Below, in pieces: positions 7,654 through 14,451 of a stretch of 42,794 nucleotides of DNA. The notes under the pieces were generated by a model. It was not told the DNA's origin. It did not search any database and worked only from the letters and a program-made list of their open reading frames with translations. Numbering within the stretch: the first letter of the stretch is position 1; every line of letters starts with the position of its first letter. A program made the translations under genes and the position numbers. This DNA is from UBA11524 sp965646445 (GTDB lineage Bacteria > Bacillota > Clostridia > Christensenellales > Aristaeellaceae), in assembly GCA_965646445.1 (NCBI GenBank), contig CBFFZW010000034.1, positions 1 through 42,794 on the forward strand, in the 5' to 3' direction.

Positions 7654-9204
7654 GTGTTGGAGAGCAGAGAGGCCGGGCAGTCCCTGGGCTGGCCGGGCTG
7701 GGTCGCCGGCGCGCTGGGGGCCCTGTGGCTGGGATTGTTCCCGCTGTGGCAGGACGGCAGCTTCAGCCATATCACCCGGGCGAAATGGGTGGGCGCGCTG
7801 ATCCTGTGCGGGGTGACGGCAACGGCGGTGCTGGTCAGCGCAGCGGTGCTGCTGGCGCGCCGTCAGGGCCGGGGAAGGCTCCGGCTGCATCCCGCCCAGG
7901 GGCTGGCGCTGGCGTACCTGGCGTGGGTGGCGCTTTCCGCCTGCCTGGGCAGCTATGCCGGAAGCCTCAACAGCCGTGCGGAGCCGACGGTATGGATGGG
8001 GGCCATCCGCTATGAGGGCTTGCTGACCCAGCTTTGCTATATCACGATTTTCCTTTGCATGAGCCTGATGCGCCCACGGCTGACCTGGGTGCTGCGGGCG
8101 ACGGCGGCGGGGATCATCCTGCTGTTCGCCGTAACCATGCTGCAATATGCCGGGCTGAATCCCCTGGGGCTGTATCCGGCGGTCCGGAGCATCCGCACCA
8201 ATTACGAATTCCAGGGCACCATCGGCAACATCGACATGGTGAACGGTTACCTGTGCCTGGCCGTTCCCCTGACGCTGGGAGGCTTCCTCCTGGGCCGTCG
8301 GGCCGACCCGCTGCTGCTGGCGGGAGGCTGGCTGGGGCTGATGGACATCCTCCTGATGGAGGTGCAGGCGGGCGTCGTCGCCATGCTGGTGATGCTGGGG
8401 CTGCTGGCCCTGCTGATGCTCCTGCGCCCGGAAACCCGCAGCCGGGGGATGGTGGTGCTGGGCGTCGCGGCGGTCTGCGTGGCCATCCGCAGCCTGCTGG
8501 CGCTTCCCTGGCTGGACGGCACGGAAAACATCGTTTTCCCCTACTACGCCACCAAGATCAAATGGCTGGTGATGGCCTGCGGGCCATTGTGCTGGCTGCT
8601 TGCGGCCTGGCTGCGCCGTCATCCCGGCCCCGCGCTTTCGCCCTGGCGGACGGCGGTTTTGGCCCTGGCGGTGATCCTTGTCTGCGCGGGGGCGGTGTAC
8701 GCCCTGCCCATGCCATCCGGCGGCCTGGGGGAATTGCAGCAGGTTCTCCATGGCAATATCCAGGACAGCTACGGCTCTTACCGCCTGGGCATCTGGCGCA
8801 ACACTCTGCTGATGGCCCGGGAGAGCCCGATCTTCGGCACGGGGCCGGATACCTTCCTGTATGCCATGGGCGACCATTTGAAGGCGGCGGGGATCACCTA
8901 CCCCGAGACCTTTGATAACCCGCACAATGAATTTCTGGCCATTCTGAGCAACAACGGCCTGCCTGCCCTGGCGCTGTACCTGGCGATGCTGGGGAGCATC
9001 GCGGCGGCCTGCCTGCGCCGAAGGGGTCAGCCCGAGGCCCTGGTGCTTCTGGGCGCGATCCTGTGCTACATGGCCCAGGGGATGTTCAGCTTTTCCATCT
9101 GCCTGGTGACGCCCATGTTCTGGGCGGTGTGCGGCATGGCCTGCGCCTTCAGCGCCAAAGAGCCGCCGCTGTCTGTCTTTTCAAAGAAAGGAGTTCAGTC
9201 ATGA
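7654..9204 (+). CDS. O-antigen ligase / polymerase-like membrane protein (Wzy_C)
   Basis: A 516-residue polytopic membrane protein with about twelve hydrophobic segments. The C-terminal part has the Wzy_C signature: a large periplasm-side loop with YRLGIWRNTLLMARESPIFGTGPDTF (split here around residues 376-400) and DNPHNEFL (near 420-427), followed by further membrane helices. Proteins of this family join or polymerise undecaprenyl-linked glycans outside the membrane; in a Gram-positive-type cell this would be a capsule or wall polysaccharide. The start is GTG at 7654 (or TTG at 7657) after GAGGAGGGC. Its stop overlaps the next start (ATGA at 9201-9204). It diverges from the phosphodiester glycosidase operon, so both sides of this intergenic region point to surface glycans. 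Confidence 0.85.
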   Translation: MLESREAGQSLGWPGWVAGALGALWLGLFPLWQDGSFSHITRAKWVGALILCGVTATAVLVSAAVLLARRQGRGRLRLHPAQGLALAYLAWVALSACLGSYAGSLNSRAEPTVWMGAIRYEGLLTQLCYITIFLCMSLMRPRLTWVLRATAAGIILLFAVTMLQYAGLNPLGLYPAVRSIRTNYEFQGTIGNIDMVNGYLCLAVPLTLGGFLLGRRADPLLLAGGWLGLMDILLMEVQAGVVAMLVMLGLLALLMLLRPETRSRGMVVLGVAAVCVAIRSLLALPWLDGTENIVFPYYATKIKWLVMACGPLCWLLAAWLRRHPGPALSPWRTAVLALAVILVCAGAVYALPMPSGGLGELQQVLHGNIQDSYGSYRLGIWRNTLLMARESPIFGTGPDTFLYAMGDHLKAAGITYPETFDNPHNEFLAILSNNGLPALALYLAMLGSIAAACLRRRGQPEALVLLGAILCYMAQGMFSFSICLVTPMFWAVCGMACAFSAKEPPLSVFSKKGVQS

Positions 9205-10064
9205 TTCCCAACACGCTTCTGCGCCAGAAGGCGCGAAAGGCCCTCTCGCCGGTGCTGCCGATTGCGCTGCTGTGCGCCCTGATTGCTTCCCTGCCCTCCC
9301 TGATCAGCCAGACGGTGGGGATTCTCACCGGCGGCAATTTGCAAATGTACATCCTGAACAGCGTCCAGACGCCGGAGCAGCTTATGGCCCTGGCCTCCGA
9401 CCCCAACCAGCTGCTGACGCTGCTTCAGTCCTACCCGGAAAACGGGCAGCGGCTGCTGGCCTTGGGCCTGTCGGTGCTGTCGTTCCTGATCTCGCCCTTC
9501 CTGAGCGTGGGGCTGTATCACACGCTGCTGCGCGTCCTGCGGGGGGAGGAAATCAGCGCGGGTACGGTGCTGGAGCGGGCGGGATGCTTCTTCAAGGCCC
9601 TGGGCCTGAATCTGCTGACGGCTCTGAAAACCGTGCTGTGGACGCTGCCGGGTATGGCGGTGATTTTCCTGAGCATGGGGCTTTTGATGCTCACCCGGCA
9701 GGTGCAGCTGTTCACCCTTGTGTATACCCTGGGCCTGATTCTTTCCATGGTGCTGATGCTCCGGGCCATGCTGCATTATTGTCTGGCTAACATCGTCCTG
9801 GCGGAGGATCCTGACCGGGGCGTCATGGGCGCCCTCCGGGAGAGCATCGCCGTCATGCGGTATCGCAAAATGCTGTTCATTAACCTGCAGCTGCCCATGT
9901 ATTTCCTCCTGATTCTGGCAAATATGCTGGAAGGCATGATTTCCGCGCTGCTGGGCACGGTGCTGGCCTCCACGGTGATGATGGTGATTCAGCTGGTAAT
10001 CAGCGTATATATGTCCATCAACAGCTGCGCGTTTTTTCAGACGTATCGGACGCGGCAGGAGTGA
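9201..10064 (+). CDS. DUF975-like polytopic membrane protein
   Basis: A 287-residue protein with about six hydrophobic segments. The start at 9201 overlaps the previous stop by four bases and has AAAGGAG at ideal spacing; open frame continues upstream but only as antisense-like noise within the ligase gene. The pattern of an N-terminal basic segment, a soluble loop, and then YCLANIVLAEDPDRGVMGALRES before the last helices resembles the DUF975 family of clostridial membrane proteins, which have no established biochemical role. Translational coupling suggests it helps or accompanies the polysaccharide polymerase. No terminator with a T run follows directly. Confidence 0.6.
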   Translation: MIPNTLLRQKARKALSPVLPIALLCALIASLPSLISQTVGILTGGNLQMYILNSVQTPEQLMALASDPNQLLTLLQSYPENGQRLLALGLSVLSFLISPFLSVGLYHTLLRVLRGEEISAGTVLERAGCFFKALGLNLLTALKTVLWTLPGMAVIFLSMGLLMLTRQVQLFTLVYTLGLILSMVLMLRAMLHYCLANIVLAEDPDRGVMGALRESIAVMRYRKMLFINLQLPMYFLLILANMLEGMISALLGTVLASTVMMVIQLVISVYMSINSCAFFQTYRTRQE

Positions 10065-10649
10065 GGGGATATTTTCTTTGGAAAGCTGACCGCTCATAAA
10101 GATGCGGGCCGAAGGTTTCCAAAGGGCGATCGGAAAGCCCTTTGGCCGCGCCGCAGCGCGGAATTCCTGCTTGATAAAAATTTCGGCGTAAAGGTGGTTT
10201 GCCCTTGGCAGGGCAATGGTGCCGTTAGGCTGTACTTTCTCCTCGGAGAAAGTACCAAAGAGGATTGGGGGGCGCTGAGTTTAACCTGCTTGGCCAGCGC
10301 CCCCCAACCCCCCCGTGGCATAGCATGTTGAGCGTGGCTGTAACCGAGTCACCAGCTAATACCGCCTCGCAGGGGCGGTTGTCCACCTCCATTGGAGCAG
10401 GCGTGTGTCCAGCAGGCGGCGAGGTTCTCGTCTGCATGGCTTCGCGACGTGGTTGCACATGGGACTGGAACCGGCGGAAGAATCCAGCGCAGTGGGGCCA
10501 GCCGGTTTCGGCAAGCGTCGGGGGCGTCTGCATGGCTTCGCAACGCGGTTGCACATGAGAACGGTTACGGAATGATCCTGAAACAAAAGAGCGCTTCGGG
10601 CATCGCGCCGATGCCCCGAAGCCGCCATGAATTTGAAGGAGTCTTGACA
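10065..10649. repeat. Gene-free, hairpin-rich intergenic region
   Basis: 585 bp without a supportable gene. It holds a series of inverted repeats: 9-bp arms CCAAAGGGC (10119-10127 with 10137-10145); TTGCCC/GGGCAA near 10198-10215; 11-bp arms GTACTTTCTCC (10232-10242 with 10245-10255); 13-bp arms TTGGGGGGCGCTG (10265-10277 with 10295-10307); and CCGCC/GGCGG near 10363-10379. It also has an imperfect direct repeat of about 33 bp at 10429-10461 and 10526-10558, each starting CGTCTGCATGGCTTCGC and ending GGTTGCACATG. The open frame across it is an artefactual extension of the SGNH hydrolase gene. No promoter stands out. Confidence 0.6.
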
Positions 10650-11771
10650 ATGGAGCATTGGGTCAGCGCCTGGGGCAGCGCCGTCAGCGTGGCGGAGAAC
10701 CGCCCCGAGCGGTATGCCCGGGACATCACCGTGTGCTACCCCATCCGAATCCCCTTTGACGGTCAGGCCCTCCGCCTGACCTTTGACAATTTCTGCGGCA
10801 CCGAGGCCGTCACCCTGGCGAAGACCACCGTTCTGGCGGGCGGCCGGTTCTATCCTGTGCTTTTCGGCGGCCAGGGCGCGGCGACCATCCCCGCCGGGGA
10901 GCGGGCGGTGTCCGACCCGGTGGCGCTTCCGCTGCGGGGAGAGGACGTGGTTCGGGTCAGCTTCTACCTGGCGGATTTCACGCTGATGCGCTCGGTGGTG
11001 TTCGCCTGCGGGCCTCTTTCAGAGGGCCTGTATGCCAACGGCGATGAAACGGAAAACCCCGCCATCAGCATCCACACCTCCCGCAAGACCCACCTGTTCT
11101 ATTTTCTGAGCAACGTGTCGGTGCTGACAGCCAGGGAGAACCGCGCCCTGGTGTGCTATGGCGACTCCATCACCGCCCAGGACTGGCCGGACGACCTGGC
11201 CCTGCGCTGCGCCCGGGAGGGCTTCCGCCGCACCGCCGTCATCCGCCGGGCCACCAGCGGTTCCCGAATCCTGCGAGAATACCATTGCCTGACCTATGAA
11301 TCCTACGGCCTGATGGGCAGCCGCCGCTTTGCCCACGAGGCCCCCGCAGACGGCGCGGACGCCATCATCATTCAGCAGGGCATCAACGACATCATCCACC
11401 CGGTGGGTGAGGATGTCAACGTCTTCCGTCCCATGAGCGACCTGCCCACAGTGGAGGAGCTGATCGGCGGGCTGACGCGCTACATCGCCCAGGCCCGGGA
11501 ACTCGGTTATCGGGTGTATGTGGGCACGCTGCTGCCCATGGGCGGATGGCGCACCGACGCGCCCTTCCGCCAGGAAATGCGCCACGCCTACAATGACTTC
11601 ATCCGCCATACGCCGCTGATTGACGGCTGCATCGACTTCGACCGAGCCCTGCGCGATCCGGCGCGGCCGGACTGGTTCCTGCCTGCCTATGATTCCGGCG
11701 ACCATCTTCACCCCAGCCGGGCGGGGTACGAACGCATGGCCATGGAGGTTCCCGCGGCGCTGCTGAGGTAG
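10650..11771 (+). CDS. SGNH/GDSL-family hydrolase
   Basis: A 373-residue two-domain esterase-type protein. The start at 10650 is preceded by TTTGAAGGAG. The first 160 or so residues look like a beta-rich accessory domain. The hydrolase domain follows: block I YGDSIT with nucleophile Ser173, block II Gly in TSGSR, block III QQGINDI with Asn246, and block V SGDHLHPS with Asp351 and His354. All four catalytic elements are present. No signal peptide is evident, so it is probably cytoplasmic. Family members deacylate carbohydrates or lipids; a carbohydrate esterase is the likelier reading from the two-domain layout, but the substrate is not shown. Monocistronic by spacing; a small CCGC/GCGG hairpin with TTTT follows the stop. 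Confidence 0.85.
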   Translation: MEHWVSAWGSAVSVAENRPERYARDITVCYPIRIPFDGQALRLTFDNFCGTEAVTLAKTTVLAGGRFYPVLFGGQGAATIPAGERAVSDPVALPLRGEDVVRVSFYLADFTLMRSVVFACGPLSEGLYANGDETENPAISIHTSRKTHLFYFLSNVSVLTARENRALVCYGDSITAQDWPDDLALRCAREGFRRTAVIRRATSGSRILREYHCLTYESYGLMGSRRFAHEAPADGADAIIIQQGINDIIHPVGEDVNVFRPMSDLPTVEELIGGLTRYIAQARELGYRVYVGTLLPMGGWRTDAPFRQEMRHAYNDFIRHTPLIDGCIDFDRALRDPARPDWFLPAYDSGDHLHPSRAGYERMAMEVPAALLR

Positions 11772-11790
11772 CCGCAAAGCGGTTTTCATC

Positions 11791-11869
11791 TGTCGCTTCC
11801 AATATAAATAAAAAAAGTTACGTCGCGTTCTGTCGCTGATGTCAGCGCCAAGGTAACTCTTGGTATGAT
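11791..11869 (+). promoter_or_regulatory. 0A-like boxes and -10 element upstream of the first Spo0A-C-like gene
   Basis: TGTCG at 11791, CGTCG at 11821 and TGTCG at 11831 all lie on the same 10-bp register, with TGTCA at 11840 one base off. A -10 candidate TATGAT is at 11864-11869; the last boxes fall on its -35 position, which has no good hexamer of its own. CGACA at 11886-11890 is the same core on the other strand. An A/T tract (11801-11818) separates the boxes. The resemblance to the Spo0A box TGTCGAA is visible; function is inferred. Confidence 0.5.
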
Positions 11870-11905
11870 AGATAGACATTAAGAACGACAAAAGGTGGCG
11901 CGACC

Positions 11906-12298
11906 ATGCTGAACACAGAAGATTTCCTGCGGAAAATTCTTGGGCCTGTGCGCTCGGATATTCGTCCGCTGATTCTGGCTGTCGAGCATACGATGGAGCT
12001 GCTGTATCATGAGCAGCGCCGGGAAAACGATATTCGTGTGAGCCGGGACGTTTACGCCCATGTCGCCAAACAATTGGATAAGAAGGAACGGACGGTAGCC
12101 AAAGCGGTGCAGCGGCTGACGTCTGTTTTATGGGACGCCTTTGACCAGGAGCTGGTGCTTCAGGTGATAGGCAAGAAGCTGGCGTATCCGCCGGAACCGC
12201 GTGCCATGCTCTTTTATTTGGCTTTTTATCTTTATCATGAGGAGGCGTATCACAGCGCGGACAACCGCAATCCCTTTGAACCCATGGTTTCGTTTTGA
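11906..12298 (+). CDS. Stand-alone Spo0A C-terminal-domain-like DNA-binding protein (copy 1)
   Basis: A 130-residue protein made of what appears to be a Spo0A_C effector domain with no receiver domain. Against Spo0A: the ILGPVRSDIRP helix matches IIHEIGVPAHI, DVYAHVAKQL matches the VLYPDIAKKF segment, RTVAKAVQRLTSVLW matches the recognition helix SRVERAIRHAIEVAW, and AMLFYLAFYL matches the final helix. Several residues that would contact bases differ (Glu to Ala, Arg to Gln, His to Arg), so specificity may be shifted. The C-terminus NPFEPMVSF is shared with copy 2 and is not a Spo0A feature. The start follows AAAAGGTGG. Its lack of an aspartate receiver means control by phosphorelay is not expected. 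Likely a small transcription regulator, possibly autoregulated through the TGTCG boxes upstream. Confidence 0.7.
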   Translation: MLNTEDFLRKILGPVRSDIRPLILAVEHTMELLYHEQRRENDIRVSRDVYAHVAKQLDKKERTVAKAVQRLTSVLWDAFDQELVLQVIGKKLAYPPEPRAMLFYLAFYLYHEEAYHSADNRNPFEPMVSF

Positions 12299-12378
12299 TA
12301 AAAAGGCTTGGCTCGGCAGGGAGTCATGCTTTCTTTCGTTTTTCTTCTTTCACGCTAAACAGAATATAACATTTTTTC

Positions 12379-12418
12379 TGTCGTATTCCATCACTGAACA
12401 GGGGCTCCGAAGTACTAT
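12379..12418 (+). promoter_or_regulatory. Candidate box and -10 upstream of the second Spo0A-C-like gene
   Basis: A single TGTCGTA at 12379-12385 and TACTAT at 12413-12418. The box-to-minus-10 distance (34 bp) is almost the same as upstream of copy 1 (33 bp from the 11831 box). The surrounding 12299-12463 stretch is markedly AT-richer than its neighbours and has no gene. Confidence 0.35.
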
Positions 12419-12463
12419 ATGAAAGGGCTTAACGTACTTTCAGCACAGAGGAGGAGTCCCACT

Positions 12464-12853
12464 ATGACCCCAGCGGAAGCACTGCTGCACGATATTCTTG
12501 GTCCGACCCGCTGTGATGTTCGCCCGCTTGCCCTTGCCATGGAATACACCATCGAGAGCCTATATCACAAGGGACGTGAGACAGATATGCATGCCAGCAA
12601 AGAAATCTATCCGCATGTGGCCAGTGAACTGAAAAAGGATCAGCGCGCGGTGGCCAAGGCCATTGAACGGCTGACGGCGCAATGCCTGAATGCACTGAGT
12701 CCGGAAGCCCAGGAGAAAATCCTGGGCGAGGTGCTGCAATTCCGCCCTTCTCCCAGGGAGATGCTGTTCTATCTCACCTATTACGCTTACAGGGGCAAGC
12801 CCTACCGCACCGACAATGAACGGGATCCCTTCGAGCCGATCATCGGGTTCTGA
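12464..12853 (+). CDS. Stand-alone Spo0A C-terminal-domain-like DNA-binding protein (copy 2)
   Basis: A 129-residue paralogue of the preceding protein, also lacking any receiver domain. The start at 12464 is preceded by GAGGAGGAG; an in-frame ATG at 12419 has no such site. Shared blocks: ILGPTRCDVRP, EIYPHVASEL (keeping the YP of Spo0A), RAVAKAIERLT, and the DPFEPIIGF tail. The tryptophan at the end of the recognition-helix region of Spo0A and copy 1 is replaced here (TAQCLNAL). The two copies are perhaps half identical by eye, so the duplication is old or the copies have diverged in function; a heterodimer or antagonist pair is possible. It lies immediately upstream of the phased TGTCG array and of trkA. 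Confidence 0.68.
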   Translation: MTPAEALLHDILGPTRCDVRPLALAMEYTIESLYHKGRETDMHASKEIYPHVASELKKDQRAVAKAIERLTAQCLNALSPEAQEKILGEVLQFRPSPREMLFYLTYYAYRGKPYRTDNERDPFEPIIGF

Positions 12854-12915
12854 ATTGCGGCGGTCAGGCGGCCAAGGCTCGACGGATCAGGGCGTCTTGT
12901 TTGCCTTACCTTTCT

Positions 12916-12940
12916 TGTCGCATGATGTCGAAAAGTGTCG
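12916..12940 (+). promoter_or_regulatory. Tandem 0A-like boxes at exact 10-bp spacing
   Basis: TGTCGCA at 12916, TGTCGAA at 12926 (a perfect Spo0A box) and TGTCGTT at 12936, head to tail and one helical turn apart; TGTGC at 12946 may be a decayed fourth unit. Tandem boxes at one-turn spacing are how Spo0A effector domains are known to bind. The array lies 62 bp before the -35 of trkA, so it could regulate that promoter or provide feedback on the gene just upstream. Confidence 0.6.
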
Positions 12941-13001
12941 TTTGATGTGCGGCGGCTGCTTTGCTGACGGCGAACAATTCCCTGCCCTTCGCCAAAAAGC
13001 A

Positions 13002-13029
13002 TTGTATTTTTTTCGTTCTCTGCTATAAT
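13002..13029 (+). promoter_or_regulatory. Promoter of trkA-trkH
   Basis: TTGTAT at 13002-13007 and TATAAT at 13024-13029 with a 16-nt spacer, about 52 nt before the TTG start. Confidence 0.75.
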
Positions 13030-13080
13030 GGTCGTGTTTCCATTGCCATCATCGGGCGAAAGCCCAAGGAGGAACGACCG

Positions 13081-14439
13081 TTGAGGATTGTAATCGCGGG
13101 CAACGGCAAGGTCGGCGCGGCGCTGACCCGCCAATTGTCCATGGAGGGCTATGATCTGACGCTGATTGACGCGGATCAGCAGGTGCTGGATGTAAGCCTG
13201 GAGCAATATGACGTGAATGTCATCCGCGGAAACTGCGCGTCCATGGACGTGCTGATGGACGCGGACATTAAGGAAGCGGAGCTGCTCATCGCGCTGACGG
13301 ACGCCGATGAGACAAACCTGCTTTGCTGCATGACGGCCCATAAGCTCAACCCCATGCTGCATACCATCGCCCGGATCCGCAATCCGGAATATGCCGAACA
13401 GATTTACCGCATGCGGGACGCCTTTGGCCTGTCCATGGCGGTGAACCCGGAAAAGCAGACGGCGGATGAAATCGCGCGGCTGCTGCAGTTCCCCGGCTTC
13501 CTCAAGCGGGATACCTTTGCCAAGGGTCGGGTAGAAATTGTAGAGGTTCGGGTGGAGGAGGGCAGCCGCCTGAGCGGTCTGGCGCTGAGCGAAATTGAGC
13601 GAGTGGTTCGCACCCGGGTGCTGATTTGCTCGGTCATCCGCGACGGCAAGGCCATCACCCCCGGCGGCAGCTTTGTCCTCAAGGAGGGCGACCGCATCTT
13701 TATCACCGCTCCCACGCAAAACCTGGCGGATCTGCTCAAGCGCACGGGCGCGATCACCCGTCGGATTGAACGGGTCATTATCTGCGGCGGCGGGCGCATC
13801 GGCTTCTATCTGGCCCAGCAGCTGCTCCGAAGCCACATTGCGGTGGAAATCATTGACAAGAACCGGGAGCGCTGTCTGGAGCTGGCGGAGCGCCTGCCGG
13901 AGGCCAGCATTGTCCATGGCGACGCTTCCAATACGGATTTATTGGATCGGGAGGGGGTCAGCGACAGCGACGCGCTGATTACCCTGACGGGCCTGGACGA
14001 GCTGAATGTGATCGTTTCCCTGTATGGGAAGAACCGAAACGTGCCCATGGTCATCACCAAGTTCGGTCATATCGACAGCCATGGCCTGCTGAACAACCTG
14101 CCTCTGGACGGCGTTATTTCCCCCAAGGAGCTGTGCTGCAACAGCATTGTCCGCTATGTACGGGCGCTGAAAAATCAGGTGGGCGCGGCCATTACGGTGC
14201 ATTCCATTGCCGACGGCCAGGCCGAGGCGCTGGAATTCCGCGTGGACGAAACCACCCTGCACTGCGGCGAGCCCCTCAAGGCCCTGAAGCTGCGCAAGGG
14301 CGTGCTGGTGGCCTCCATCAGCCGGGGGCCCCGCACGGAAATCCCCAATGGCGATTCCGTCTTCCAAAAGGGCGACATCGTGATTATCGTGACCAGCACG
14401 GACGGCGTCATCTACAAGCTCAACGACATCTTTGCATAA
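13081..14439 (+). CDS. trkA: Trk potassium uptake regulatory subunit TrkA
   Basis: A 452-residue peripheral membrane protein that binds NAD(H)/ATP and gates the TrkH channel. The start is TTG at 13081, set by AAGGAGG 8 nt upstream and by the beginning of the Rossmann fold; the frame stays open further upstream but without a ribosome site. It has two RCK modules: the first opens with RIVIAGNGKVG (residues 2-12), the second with RVIICGGGRIG (about 233-243), each followed by a TrkA_C (RCK_C) domain, the usual length and layout of TrkA. Asp in LIDAD closes the first nucleotide fold. trkH begins 12 nt after the stop, so the pair is an operon. The TGTCG array upstream suggests possible control by the Spo0A-C-like proteins. 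Confidence 0.93.
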   Translation: MRIVIAGNGKVGAALTRQLSMEGYDLTLIDADQQVLDVSLEQYDVNVIRGNCASMDVLMDADIKEAELLIALTDADETNLLCCMTAHKLNPMLHTIARIRNPEYAEQIYRMRDAFGLSMAVNPEKQTADEIARLLQFPGFLKRDTFAKGRVEIVEVRVEEGSRLSGLALSEIERVVRTRVLICSVIRDGKAITPGGSFVLKEGDRIFITAPTQNLADLLKRTGAITRRIERVIICGGGRIGFYLAQQLLRSHIAVEIIDKNRERCLELAERLPEASIVHGDASNTDLLDREGVSDSDALITLTGLDELNVIVSLYGKNRNVPMVITKFGHIDSHGLLNNLPLDGVISPKELCCNSIVRYVRALKNQVGAAITVHSIADGQAEALEFRVDETTLHCGEPLKALKLRKGVLVASISRGPRTEIPNGDSVFQKGDIVIIVTSTDGVIYKLNDIFA

Positions 14440-14451
14440 TGGAGGCGCGCC

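Noticed and set aside
10429..10558. Possible CRISPR-like repeat-spacer unit
   Set aside because: Only two imperfect copies, 97 bp apart, with no cas genes; better described as a simple direct repeat.
10392..10649. N-terminal extension of the SGNH hydrolase by 86 codons
   Set aside because: The extension runs through the hairpin-rich repeat region without a ribosome site; GAAGGAG before 10650 marks the real start.
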